A DNA stretch of 64,000 nucleotides from Mycobacterium aquaticum (GTDB taxonomy: Bacteria > Actinomycetota > Actinomycetes > Mycobacteriales > Mycobacteriaceae): contig NZ_MVHF01000014.1 of assembly GCF_002086485.1 (NCBI RefSeq), positions 1 to 64,000 on the forward strand. The letters are read 5' to 3'. Positions 43,307-51,704 of the stretch are shown here, piece after piece; position 1 is the first letter of the stretch, and each line of letters opens with the position of its first letter. A program made the translations under genes and the position numbers. Under the pieces are notes generated by a model. The model ran no database searches. It was not told the origin of the DNA and saw nothing but the letters and a program-made list of their open reading frames with translations.

Positions 43307-44118
43307 CCCGCAACTTCCGCTTCGGCGTCAGCCTGCGCGCCGCCAAGACGCACAGCCAGGTCGCCGATTCCGCCCGCCGCGCCGAGGATCAGGGCTTCGA
43401 CATCCTTCACGTGCCCGACCACCTCGGCGCACCAGCCCCGTTCCCGACGTTGATGACCGCTGCCAACGCGACCAGCACGCTGCGGGTGGGAACTTTCGTG
43501 TTCAACGTGTGCTTCTACAAGCCGGCGCTGCTTGCCCGTGACATCGAGGCGCTGCGCGACCTGTCCGGAGGACGGTTCGACGCCGGACTCGGCGCCGGTT
43601 ATGTGCGAGAGGAGTTCGAGGCCGCCGAGTTGCCGTTCCCCAGTGCGCGAGAACGGATCGACTACCTGCGGCACATGACGACGTACGTCACCGAGCATGT
43701 GCCCGACGTGCCGATCCTGATCGCCGGCAACGGTGACCGGCTGCTGACGGTGGCCGCCGAGACCGCCGACATCATCGGTCTCACGGGCGGCTCGCACGTC
43801 GACGGCGATCCGCTCAAGGAACGAATCGACTTTGTACGCAACGCAGCTGGGCCCCGCTTCGACGACCTCGAACTCAACATCGCCATCACTGCGATGCCCA
43901 CAGCCGGATCCGAACTGCCCGATCTGAGCATCCCCCGCCGCTTCCTGCCCGACCTCACCGACGAGCAGTTGCTGCGCCATCCCGGTGTGCTGTCGGGGTC
44001 GGTCACCGCGATCGCCGACCGGCTGCGGGAGCTCCGCGAAACCTACGGCATCAGCTACTTCATCGTGCAGGCCGCTCACGCCGAACAGTTCACGAAGGTC
44101 ATCGCCGAGCTGAGGTGA
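43303..44118 (+). CDS. LLM-class F420-dependent oxidoreductase
   Basis: A 271-residue luciferase-like protein. The N-terminus is FRFGVSLRAAKTHSQV, followed by FDILHVPDHLG near residue 35, LRVGTFVFNVCFYKPALLARD near 65, GGRFDAGLGAGYVREEF near 90 and PILIAGNGDRLLTVAAE near 145, matching the mycobacterial F420-dependent TIGR03621-type group. Cofactor choice is inferred from family. GTG 43303 overlaps the previous stop by 4 bp, so it is the third gene of the mntH transcript. Its 3' end overlaps the convergent permease by 20 bp. Confidence 0.82.
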   Translation: MTRNFRFGVSLRAAKTHSQVADSARRAEDQGFDILHVPDHLGAPAPFPTLMTAANATSTLRVGTFVFNVCFYKPALLARDIEALRDLSGGRFDAGLGAGYVREEFEAAELPFPSARERIDYLRHMTTYVTEHVPDVPILIAGNGDRLLTVAAETADIIGLTGGSHVDGDPLKERIDFVRNAAGPRFDDLELNIAITAMPTAGSELPDLSIPRRFLPDLTDEQLLRHPGVLSGSVTAIADRLRELRETYGISYFIVQAAHAEQFTKVIAELR

Positions 44119-45364
44119 TTCGCCCGCGGATGCCGTAGGCCAGTGCGCCGACGGCCAGCACCGCGAGCCCGGCCAGCACCGACACCAGCGGCAGGGCGAA
44201 CGCGATGACGACACAGCCGAGCAGGCCGACGACCGGAATGAGCCGCAGCGGCCGTCCCTCGGCCCGCGTCAGCGTCCACGCGGAAGCGTTGGCCACGGCG
44301 TAGTAGACCAGCACCGCGAACGACGAAAATCCGATCGCACCGCGGATGTCGACCGTGGCGGCCACGACGGCAACCACCAGACCGACCGCCAGCTCGGCCC
44401 GGTGCGGCACCCCGAACCTTGGATGCACGGCCGCGAGTGCGCCGGGCAGATGACGGTCACGGGCCATGGCAAGCGTCGTGCGCGACACACCCAAGATCAG
44501 TGCGAGCAGCGAACCCACCGCCGCCACCACCGCCCCGGCCCGCACCACCGGCGTCAGCCAGCCGGCACCGGCAGCCTGCACGATCTCTGCCAGCGGCGCG
44601 GCGGACTGGGCCAGCCGGTCCGGCCCCAGCACTCCCAGCGCGGCGACCGCGACGAGCGCGTAGACCACCAGCGTGATCGCCAACGCGGTCGGGATGGCCC
44701 GCGGGATGGTGCGGGCCGGGTCTCGCACCTCCTCCCCCAGCGTTGCGATGCGGGCATACCCGGCGAACGCAAAGAACAGCAACCCCGCTGCCTGCAGGAT
44801 GCCGGCCACCGAGCCGCTCGACGGCGCCCACCCTGACACCTCGAAGTCCTTGCTGCTGAACGCGGTTAGCACCACCGCGGCCAGTACCGCCAAGACCACG
44901 GCCACGATCAGCCGGGTCAGCCACGCCGACTTCTGCACACCCAGGTAGTTCACCGCGGTCAACGCCACCACGGCGGCGACCGCCACGGCGTGCGCGTGAG
45001 CGGGCCAGGCATAGAACCCCACCGTCAACGCCATCGCAGCGCACGATGCGGTCTTGCCGACGACAAACCCCCAGCCGGCCAGGTAACCCCAGAACGGGCC
45101 CAGCCGCTGCCGCCCATAGACGTACGTGCCTCCGGAGGCCGGATACCGCGCGGCCAGACGTGCCGACGATGTGGCATTGCAGTACGCGACGACCGCGGCC
45201 AGCGCGAGCCCGACCAACAATGCCGCCCCGGCGGCCCGGGCGGCTGGAGCCAAGGCGACGAAGATCCCCGCGCCGATCATCGAGCCCAACCCGATGATCA
45301 CCGCATCGAACACGCCCAGCTGCCGGCGCAGCCCCTCGGTCGCGGGCTTGGACCTATCGGACAT
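44099..45364 (-). CDS. APC-family amino-acid permease
   Basis: A 421-residue transporter with 12 predicted helices. TM1 contains IIGLGSMIGAGIFVALAP, the substrate-binding glycine-rich break of APC permeases, and TM6 contains FFAFAGYARIATLGEEVRDP, whose FxGF/EE region is conserved. It probably imports an amino acid or amine by proton or cation symport. The N-terminal SKPATEGLRRQLGVFDA precedes TM1 as usual. It is monocistronic and convergent with the LLM gene. Confidence 0.87.
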   Translation of the reverse strand: MSDRSKPATEGLRRQLGVFDAVIIGLGSMIGAGIFVALAPAARAAGAALLVGLALAAVVAYCNATSSARLAARYPASGGTYVYGRQRLGPFWGYLAGWGFVVGKTASCAAMALTVGFYAWPAHAHAVAVAAVVALTAVNYLGVQKSAWLTRLIVAVVLAVLAAVVLTAFSSKDFEVSGWAPSSGSVAGILQAAGLLFFAFAGYARIATLGEEVRDPARTIPRAIPTALAITLVVYALVAVAALGVLGPDRLAQSAAPLAEIVQAAGAGWLTPVVRAGAVVAAVGSLLALILGVSRTTLAMARDRHLPGALAAVHPRFGVPHRAELAVGLVVAVVAATVDIRGAIGFSSFAVLVYYAVANASAWTLTRAEGRPLRLIPVVGLLGCVVIAFALPLVSVLAGLAVLAVGALAYGIRGRITSARR

Positions 45365-45414
45365 TGACGGTCCGGACGCCTACGTTGCCAGTCACGGACA
45401 CGTCTATACACGCC

Positions 45415-45960
45415 TCAGGAGAACAGCGGGAGCCGCCAGAGAGGCTGTCCGTGGTCGAGCATCCACAGCCGCCGGGCATTCACCCGCACCAAGCTCACGG
45501 ATCCGGCGATGAGGACGATAGCCAGGGCACCGCCCAGCACCGCGGTCAACACCGACGCGAACATATCGCCGGGACCCGCCGTCGTGACGTCGAACCAGGC
45601 GTCGCACAGCAGCAGGATGCCCGTGGTGAAGGCCGGAAACACCAGCACTTGACGATGCATCCACGTCAGGATCGCGGTCGCCGCCATGAAGAAGACGAGC
45701 ACGCTGTCGAATCCAACCCACGTCAACGGCCAATCCCGCACGGTGTAGTTCTGTGGCAACGTCACAGACAGGTAGATGATCCAAGGAATCATGAAGATCG
45801 CTCCGCCGGTCATCAGGCCCAGATGCGCTTGCTTGAGCCGTGCCGGCAGGCTGCGGGGTTGGAGTTCCTCGAGAGGACGCTCCAGGCGTTGAATCAGCTC
45901 ACGCCGCTGCGACGCAGTCATCTCGGCGATCTGCGTATCGGTCAGGATGTCATCTGTCAT
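45415..45960 (-). CDS. Four-helix membrane protein, unknown
   Basis: A 181-residue protein. The first 50 residues are soluble and charged (IAEMTASQRRELIQRLERPLEEL), followed by four hydrophobic helices (GAIFMIPWIIYLSV, VGFDSVLVFFMAATAILTW, FTTGILLLCDAWF, VLTAVLGGALAIVLIAGSVSL). I do not recognise a family beyond generic actinobacterial membrane proteins. ATG 45960 is preferred over a start eight codons upstream. The divergent Rv1733c-like gene shares a 287-bp intergenic region with a DosR-type box, so co-regulation is possible. Confidence 0.65.
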   Translation of the reverse strand: MTDDILTDTQIAEMTASQRRELIQRLERPLEELQPRSLPARLKQAHLGLMTGGAIFMIPWIIYLSVTLPQNYTVRDWPLTWVGFDSVLVFFMAATAILTWMHRQVLVFPAFTTGILLLCDAWFDVTTAGPGDMFASVLTAVLGGALAIVLIAGSVSLVRVNARRLWMLDHGQPLWRLPLFS

Positions 45961-46160
45961 CGCCGTTGCCCGTTTGCCACTCAACCCATCCGGCTGGGCA
46001 TCCGAACCGACGCCCAGTGTCCCCCCACACTAACCACCGGCGTCGGACTTCAGGCCGAATTGCGGGCAACCAGGACTGTCACAGGCAACGAGATCGCCTG
46101 CCGCAGAATCTGTCTGGCACAGTGGGAATAAGCGTCGCGATGGCCGCTGTCCCGGAAGAT

Positions 46161-46175
46161 GGGACTTTCGACCCT
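46161..46175. promoter_or_regulatory. Candidate DosR (DevR) box
   Basis: GGGACTTTCGACCCT matches the core of the mycobacterial DosR dormancy box (GGGACTWWNGNCCCT form, dyad around the centre). It lies 72 bp upstream of the Rv1733c-like start at 46248. Rv1733c itself belongs to the DosR regulon in M. tuberculosis. Confidence 0.6.
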
Positions 46176-46247
46176 GTGGTCGCGGCCGCGATCGGCGGAG
46201 TGTGGACTGTGTCGGGTGGCTGCCGACTGGGTATACGAGGAGGGATC

Positions 46248-46832
46248 ATGGAGACCTTCACGCTCAACGCCGGAACCTGGATCCGCCGGCTCGCGACCCA
46301 CGGCCCGCTGGTCCGCACGAGCGATCGAGTGGAGGCCGCCGTCGCCTTCCTTGTCCTGATCTTGGTCCTCCTCGCCGTGCCCGTCGCCGGGGCACTCGGA
46401 ACGACGGCCTACGACACTCGCGTACACGAGTACGCCGCGCAACGGCTCACCAGCCACCGCATCGACGCGATCACCACGGACGACAGCTCACCGAGCAAGA
46501 TGCGCTACCAAGACGCGTACGTGACCCAGGTCCAGTGGCAGTTCGCAGGCAAGCAGTACATCGACACCATCCGGACACCGGTGAGGTTGAAACCGGGCGA
46601 CCACAAGTCCATTTGGGTCGACGCGGCAGGGAATCGGACCGTCGCACCCCTCACCGACCATGACGCGGCGATCGACGCGGTCGGCATCGCGATCGCCTCA
46701 TGGCTGGCCGTCGCCGGAGCGGGTGCGGCAATGCTCGTCGTGGTGCGCAGCCAGGCCAACCGGCACCGCTACGCCGGTTGGGACCGTGAGCTCGAGGATC
46801 TGGCCGACAACGGGCGAACCAACCGTAGCTGA
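46248..46832 (+). CDS. Rv1733c-like two-helix membrane protein
   Basis: A 194-residue membrane protein with one helix near residues 33-52 (VAFLVLILVLLAVPVAGAL) and a second near 143-165 (AIASWLAVAGAGAAMLVVV). The extracytoplasmic domain between them contains TTAYDTRVHEYAAQ and WVDAAGNRTVAPLTDHDAAIDA, the pattern of the Rv1733c family. AGGAGGG precedes ATG 46248. The M. tuberculosis homologue is a hypoxia-induced DosR-regulon antigen of unknown function, and a DosR-type box upstream here fits that. Confidence 0.78.
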   Translation: METFTLNAGTWIRRLATHGPLVRTSDRVEAAVAFLVLILVLLAVPVAGALGTTAYDTRVHEYAAQRLTSHRIDAITTDDSSPSKMRYQDAYVTQVQWQFAGKQYIDTIRTPVRLKPGDHKSIWVDAAGNRTVAPLTDHDAAIDAVGIAIASWLAVAGAGAAMLVVVRSQANRHRYAGWDRELEDLADNGRTNRS

Positions 46833-47136
46833 GCGGACCTGGCCGCGTTCGGCGACGCGCTCCTCTCACCTCGAACAGCAAGTGGCACCGGCGCTTCCGG
46901 CTATCCGCGGCGTCATCGAGAGACTTGCTGTGCGTACCTATGTGCGGGCTGTGGATTGATGAGAATTTCTCTTCGGAACTGGCGCAGGGAGCCACTCGTC
47001 GTAGAATTTTAGTTGCGCTTAGTACTTGCGGCGGCCCCCATGTCCCCGCCGCAGATCAACAGCCATTTCAACACTGGAAATCGCGCGGTCGGGAGCGACG
47101 CGATGCGGCCGGTTGGCCGTAGTTGAGGAGGTCGAC
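46833..47136. other. Intergenic region with possible ECF-type promoter and hairpin
   Basis: No gene was found in these 304 bp. A GGAAC (46975-46979) and a CGTC (46997-47000) separated by 17 bp resemble an extracytoplasmic-function sigma promoter, in a locally AT-richer stretch (TAGAATTTTAG, 47001-47011). A GC-rich hairpin follows (GCGGCGG 47028-47034 with CCGCCGC 47046-47052), probably in the leader of the next gene. AGGAGG is positioned just before ATG 47137. Confidence 0.35.
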
Positions 47137-49326
47137 ATGTCGACTCTCAGTCCCCTGCCCCTGCGGGAGAATGTCATGCCACCCGTCGAGCCGACGTCGC
47201 GGTGGCGCAGGCTGGTCCCCCGCTCACGCCGGGGCAAAACCGCCGTCGCCGGCGGAATGTCCGTGCTGCTCGTCGCAGGCCTACTGGGCGCGACCTACGA
47301 GACTTCACCCGGCGGCACCCTGTGGGGTGTCGAGAAGACCATTTTCCCCGCGCACGCCCAAGACGTTGCCCTCACCGCCGTCGTGAACGATCTGAAGAAC
47401 GCCCAGGACATTCTCGGCAGCGGACAGCAGCCCACCGCCGAACAGCTGACCGAGGCCCGCAACTATCTCAATCAGGCCAAGCAGGACCTGGACTACCTGT
47501 CTCCGTCGCCCCAGCGGACCAACCTGCAGAACCTCTATTTGCAACTGACGCAACAACTTCTGCAGTACACGCCCGACTCGGCGCAGCAACTGCCCGCGCT
47601 GCCTGCGCCCCCTGCGCCGGCACCCCAGGCTGCCGCCGACCCGGGCAGCGCGCCGCAGTCGGCCGACGTGGCATTGACCGGCGCGACCGCACCGACGTGG
47701 GGCTACCCGATCACGGATCAGTCCGGCACCGCGGCACCCTACGACTACGGCCCACCGCCGCCCGACGTCCCGGACGCTCCCGCGGCCGACTGGCCGCAGC
47801 CTTACGCGCCTCCGCTGACACCGAATCTGCAAGACCTCGGTTACTACGACCCGTCGTGGGGACCGCTCTACGGCTACGACCCCACCAATTGGTACAACTA
47901 CGACCTCGGCGGCTACAACCAGTACGGCTACGACTTCCTCGGCTTCGACCGGTGGGGTTACGACCGCTGGGGCTATGACCGGTGGGGCTACGACCGCTGG
48001 GGATACAACTGGGCCGGCTACAACTGGTCCGGCTACGACCGCGACGGCTGGGACCGCGACGGCTGCAACGAGTGGGGCCAACATCGCGGTCATCCCGGTG
48101 ACCCACGGGATGTGGACTGGTACAACCGCCACCACCCGTACGCGCAGTACTACCAGTGGCGGTTCCGCCATGACGACCCCGTGTATCACCGCACCCAGTG
48201 GGACCAGGAACACGGATTCAACCCATACCTGTACCAGAACTGGAACATGAACCGGGACTGGCACAATCCGCGCAACCGCGACTGGGCGCCGACCACCTCT
48301 GTGGTGAGTGCGGTCAACTCGGTCACCAACGTCAACATCCATGCGTCGGCTCCCGTGGTCAACCTGAATGCCTCACTCACCCAGTTCATCTCCAATGACA
48401 AGGTGACGACCACGTCCGGGACGCTGATGAAAGACCTGGCGAACAAGTCGACCCGCGACTTCACCAGAGAGCTCGCTCCGCGCATCGTCACCCCGGTCAC
48501 GTCGCTGCCCCCGGCGGCTGCGGAGAAACTGCTTGCCACGCCCGTGGCTGATCACCAATCATTCTTCGCACCACCGGCATTGACGGCCCCGGCGCCCACA
48601 GCGCCGCCGTCGAAGGTGGCACCCGGGTTCACCGCACCCAAGGTCGCGCCGGTGCCTGACTTCACGCCGCCGACGGTCAAACCGCAAGGCAAGCCTGGGC
48701 CAGCGGTGATCCCGCCGAAGGCCGGCTCGCCGAACCCTGACGCGCAGATCCCTACTGTCATACCGCCGGCCGAGCCGAAACCTGCGAGCCCGCCCGCAGT
48801 TCCGGCGCCGGACAACCAGGCGATTCCCGTGCCGAAGGCCCCGCCGTCAGAGGCGCCTGTACCGGACGCCCCGGCTCACCCGGTAGCACCCGTCCCCCAG
48901 GAGCCACAACAACAGCGGGCCACACCGGAACCACCGGTGCAGCATGAGGCTCCGGCTCCCGAATGGCAGGCGCCGGCTCCAGCTCCCGAGGCTCCGGCTC
49001 CGGAGGCTCCGGTCCGGCAGAAGCCCGTTCGCCAGGCGCCTGTTCCCGAGGCCCCGGCCGAGCAGAAGCCGGTTCAGCAGGCGCCGGTGGAGGAAGCCCC
49101 CGCTCCACAGCGGCCTGTCTGGCAGGCGCCACCGGTACACGAGGCCTCGCCCGTCCAACAGGCACCGCCGGTGCATGAAGCGCCGGTCCAGCAGGCACCG
49201 CCGGTGCATGAAGCGCCGCCGGTGCATGAAGCGCCACCACCGCCGCCTCAGCGCTCTGCTCCGGAGCCCCGTCAGGCCCCCGCCCCACGGGCACCTGCGT
49301 GCACACCCCCGTTCTGCACGAGGTAA
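47137..49326 (+). CDS. Large membrane-anchored repeat protein (WGYDR repeats, Pro-rich tail)
   Basis: A 729-residue protein. A cytoplasmic N-terminus of about 35 residues (ending RSRRGK) is followed by one helix (TAVAGGMSVLLVAGLLGATY) and the segment SPGGTLWGVEKTIFPAHAQDV plus helical repeats like the extracytoplasmic part of anti-sigma-D-like proteins (DUF5667 type). Next come a Pro/Tyr-rich stretch, the tandem WGYDR block (residues about 272-309), a Trp/His-rich region and, from about 480, a long Pro/Ala/Val/Gln tail with repeated QAPPVHEAP ending CTPPFCTR. No enzyme motif is visible. AGGAGG precedes ATG 47137. Probably a cell-envelope structural or adhesive protein, possibly derived from an anti-sigma factor; function unknown. 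Confidence 0.7.
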   Translation: MSTLSPLPLRENVMPPVEPTSRWRRLVPRSRRGKTAVAGGMSVLLVAGLLGATYETSPGGTLWGVEKTIFPAHAQDVALTAVVNDLKNAQDILGSGQQPTAEQLTEARNYLNQAKQDLDYLSPSPQRTNLQNLYLQLTQQLLQYTPDSAQQLPALPAPPAPAPQAAADPGSAPQSADVALTGATAPTWGYPITDQSGTAAPYDYGPPPPDVPDAPAADWPQPYAPPLTPNLQDLGYYDPSWGPLYGYDPTNWYNYDLGGYNQYGYDFLGFDRWGYDRWGYDRWGYDRWGYNWAGYNWSGYDRDGWDRDGCNEWGQHRGHPGDPRDVDWYNRHHPYAQYYQWRFRHDDPVYHRTQWDQEHGFNPYLYQNWNMNRDWHNPRNRDWAPTTSVVSAVNSVTNVNIHASAPVVNLNASLTQFISNDKVTTTSGTLMKDLANKSTRDFTRELAPRIVTPVTSLPPAAAEKLLATPVADHQSFFAPPALTAPAPTAPPSKVAPGFTAPKVAPVPDFTPPTVKPQGKPGPAVIPPKAGSPNPDAQIPTVIPPAEPKPASPPAVPAPDNQAIPVPKAPPSEAPVPDAPAHPVAPVPQEPQQQRATPEPPVQHEAPAPEWQAPAPAPEAPAPEAPVRQKPVRQAPVPEAPAEQKPVQQAPVEEAPAPQRPVWQAPPVHEASPVQQAPPVHEAPVQQAPPVHEAPPVHEAPPPPPQRSAPEPRQAPAPRAPACTPPFCTR
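47950..48063 (+). repeat. Tandem 15-bp repeats encoding RWGYD units
   Basis: Four consecutive 15-bp units encode RWGYD/RWGYN, then degrade into NWAGYNWSGYDRDGWDRDG. Codons alternate between synonyms (cgg/cgc, ggt/ggc, tac/tat), so copies have diverged silently while the protein pattern is kept, which suggests selection on the aromatic repeat. Confidence 0.85.
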
Positions 49327-49438
49327 CGAGCGCTTGTCGTCCGCCGGCCCAGGTCAGTGTCCCCCGATTCCACTGATCCAGGGCCGGCCGACTAGCATGA
49401 GGCGTTCCTCTGGTTGGCGCCTACCCCGGTAGGCCCCG

Positions 49439-49511
49439 GCCCCCGTAGCTCAGGGGATAGAGCACGGCTCTCCTAAAGCCGGTGTCGCAGGTTCGAATCC
49501 TGCCGGGGGCA
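49439..49511 (+). tRNA. tRNA-Arg (anticodon CCT)
   Basis: A 73-nt cloverleaf. The acceptor stem GCCCCCG (49439-49445) pairs with CGGGGGC (49504-49510), with discriminator A at 49511. The D-arm contains TAGCTCAGGGGATAGAGCA, the anticodon stem CGGCT/AGCCG encloses loop CTCCTAA with anticodon CCT, and the T-loop is GGTTCGAATCC. CCA is not encoded. Confidence 0.95.
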
Positions 49512-49800
49512 CTCTGTGTAGAACGTGAGCAGCTTGAGCCACATCCGTCACACCAGCACCTCAGAACTTTTGGGTATTAGCCGTAGAAACCCGCTACCAC
49601 CCGCGGTATCAGACTTTTTGATACCACCGGCGGTGGCGCATTTTCGGGTCGGTGTGTGCTTCGAGATTCGCGAGGCGCCGAGGGCGGAGAGCGGCAGCAT
49701 TCGACGACCTTCCCGCATTGATCGGGCGCGGGCTACATTCGGCAACTCGGGTGGTCCCGGAACTGACTGGTGCCCCGACTTCGCTCAGAGCGTTTCGTCG
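49512..49800. other. Non-coding region downstream of tRNA-Arg with imperfect hairpin
   Basis: No convincing gene in these 289 bp, which are AT-richer than average. A hairpin at 49597-49636 has inner arms GGTATCA (49605-49611) and TGATACC (49619-49625) around a T-rich loop, and outer CCACC/GGTGG arms. It may end the tRNA transcript. No integrase or repeat of the tRNA 3' end was seen, so an integrated element is not supported. Confidence 0.4.
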
Positions 49801-50217
49801 TCAAACCGAGCTTTCACCCGGCTTCGCATAACGCAATTCGCCGGGCAGTTGCTCGAAGTACTGGCGGGTGTACTCGTCATGGGATAGCACCAGGGTTTCA
49901 GTCGGGCTGTGGATGTCGACATACTGGTGACCCGGTCGGTCAGATTCCCGGAAGCTGGCGAGGTATTCCTCGACCTCGACAGCCCTGGCACAGTCAAGCT
50001 GCCACACGACGAGGTCATCACTCAACTCGATGTCGGCCGCACCAGCTTGTATGCGGAATTCCTGGACGACTCCGTCGCATTCGAACCGCGCTTGGCCACC
50101 CTGCAGCGCGTCTTTGAGCGCCTTAAGGACCACCTTCACTCCCGGGGTGTCCATCGCCAGCAACACGACATCCTCGTACCCGAATCCGGGCGCGAACTGC
50201 ACATGGATGAAGCTCAT
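49801..50217 (-). CDS. Conserved hypothetical protein
   Basis: A 138-residue soluble protein that I do not recognise. It reads as an ordinary globular protein (FIHVQFAPGFGYEDVVLLAM, VVLKALKDALQGGQARFEC, IELSDDLVVWQLDCARAVEV, HDEYTRQYFEQLPGEL), with no signal peptide or membrane helix. GAGGGGA precedes ATG 50217 at a good distance, which supports translation. It stands alone between the tRNA and rtcB, divergent from rtcB by 292 bp. Confidence 0.6.
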   Translation of the reverse strand: MSFIHVQFAPGFGYEDVVLLAMDTPGVKVVLKALKDALQGGQARFECDGVVQEFRIQAGAADIELSDDLVVWQLDCARAVEVEEYLASFRESDRPGHQYVDIHSPTETLVLSHDEYTRQYFEQLPGELRYAKPGESSV

Positions 50218-50509
50218 GGTTCCCCTCTGGGAATGGACTTTTCATCAGAGTGCGGCCGGGTTGATCCTTGCCCAGCACCTGTCAGATGTTGATACCACGC
50301 TGGCGCGTTTCCGGAACGGTGCGTGCCTCCAGTGCGGCGAGCCGGAGGTCGAGCCGGGCGTGACGGCCCGCGGTGCCGCGGACTGGTTGATCACGCGCAA
50401 TGATATTGCCTTGCAGCTGTTCGCCGTTCAGCGTGACCGCTCCCAGTCCACAGGCATGGGTCAAATATTGGCGCGAATTTCGGTCGACAGGTACGGGACA
50501 ATCGATGCC
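50218..50509. other. Intergenic region between hypothetical gene and rtcB
   Basis: No gene is assigned. On the minus strand a short open stretch from a TTG near 50464 to a TGA at 50282-50284 has coding-like third-position GC (ITLNGEQ-like beginning, ending ETRQRGINI), but it has no recognised family and only a weak start. The rest should hold the divergent promoters of rtcB and the upstream gene; no clear operator was seen. Confidence 0.3.
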
Positions 50510-51700
50510 ATGCATCAGATCGACGGCCTCAAGCTGCTCAACTTCGCCTCGCACATCGATGACAACACCATCGAGCAGGCGAAAGAGACTGCGGCGATGC
50601 CGTTTGTGCATCCACACGTCGCGCTGATGCCCGACGCACACAGCGGCAAGGGTTCGGCCGTGGGCACCGTCATCCCGACCATCGACGCCGTCATCCCGGC
50701 CGCGGTCGGCGTCGACATCGGATGCGGCATGATCGCCGCCCGCACGGTCTACACCGAATCCGATTTGGAGGGACGCGACCTCGCGGATCTGCGTGAGGCG
50801 ATCGAGCGCGCCATCCCGTTGTCCCCGGGCAACTACAACGCCGACATCGACCGCTTCAGGTTCACTCGCGATCGGCTTGCCGACCTCGAAGAGCGGGCAC
50901 GTACCGAGAACATCGACCTGTCGCACTCACCGAAGTGGCGCGAGCAGCTCGGATCACTCGGTGGCGGTAACCATTTCATCGAACTGTGCCTCGACGAGCA
51001 GCAGCGCGTGTGGATGTTCCTGCATTCCGGGTCGCGGGGTGTCGGCAACAAGATCGCGCAGAAGCACATCAAGATTGCGCAGCGGCTGTGCAAGAGCTGG
51101 TGGATCGAGCTGCCGAACCCGGACCTGGCGTACCTGCCGCAGTCGACGCCCGAATTTTCCTGCTACATCAGGGAATTGCATTGGGCGCAGCGCTTCGCGC
51201 TGGAGAATCGTGCCGAGATGATGGACCGGTTCCGCACGGTGCTGGCTGCGTGGATGGGCATCGACGCGAACGGCGCTGCGGACATCGAGGTCGATCGAGT
51301 GAATTGCCACCATAACTACACCCAGAAGGAGCAGCATGGCGGCCGGGATGTGTGGTTGACCCGCAAGGGCGCCGTCGATGCCCACGAAGGGGTCCGGGCG
51401 GTCATTCCGGGCTCGATGGGCACCCGCTCATACATCGTGCGCGGCAAGGGAAATGCCGCTGGACTGTGCTCGGCTCCGCATGGCGCCGGCCGCAGGTTCT
51501 CCCGTACCGAGGCGCGCCGCCGCTTCACCGCCGAGGATCTTGCCGCGCGGATGCAGGGCATCGAATACCGCCACGGCGCCGAATGGGTCGACGAGATCCC
51601 CGATGCGTACAAGGACATCGATCAGGTGATGGCCGACGCCGCCGACCTCGTGGAGGTGGAACACCAACTGCGCCAAGTGCTCAACGTGAAGGGCACTTGA
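50510..51700 (+). CDS. rtcB: RNA-splicing ligase RtcB
   Basis: A 396-residue RtcB that joins RNA 2',3'-cyclic-phosphate (or 3'-phosphate) and 5'-OH ends using GTP and Mn2+. Active-site residues are visible: VGVDIGCGM with metal-binding Cys72, GGGNHFIELCLDE near residue 150, HSGSRGVGNKIAQKH near 180, and the guanylylated His324 in APHGAGRRFSR. The N-terminus MHQIDGLKLLNFASHIDD fits the actinobacterial form. There is no archease, RtcA or RtcR nearby. A methyltransferase follows after 4 bp. Earlier in-frame starts (for example ATG 50456) give extensions unlike the family. Confidence 0.93.
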   Translation: MHQIDGLKLLNFASHIDDNTIEQAKETAAMPFVHPHVALMPDAHSGKGSAVGTVIPTIDAVIPAAVGVDIGCGMIAARTVYTESDLEGRDLADLREAIERAIPLSPGNYNADIDRFRFTRDRLADLEERARTENIDLSHSPKWREQLGSLGGGNHFIELCLDEQQRVWMFLHSGSRGVGNKIAQKHIKIAQRLCKSWWIELPNPDLAYLPQSTPEFSCYIRELHWAQRFALENRAEMMDRFRTVLAAWMGIDANGAADIEVDRVNCHHNYTQKEQHGGRDVWLTRKGAVDAHEGVRAVIPGSMGTRSYIVRGKGNAAGLCSAPHGAGRRFSRTEARRRFTAEDLAARMQGIEYRHGAEWVDEIPDAYKDIDQVMADAADLVEVEHQLRQVLNVKGT

Positions 51701-51704
51701 GACG

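Noticed and set aside
46040..46060. Second DosR-like site (TCGGACTTCAGGCCGAA)
   Set aside because: Too many mismatches to the consensus compared with the site at 46161-46175.
49439..49511. tRNA as an attachment site of an integrated element
   Set aside because: I found no duplicated tRNA 3' end and no integrase within the window; only gene content hints at variability.
49525..49887. Plus-strand open frame after the tRNA
   Set aside because: It begins in a low-complexity non-coding stretch, includes the hairpin, and overlaps the better-supported minus-strand gene at 49801-50217.
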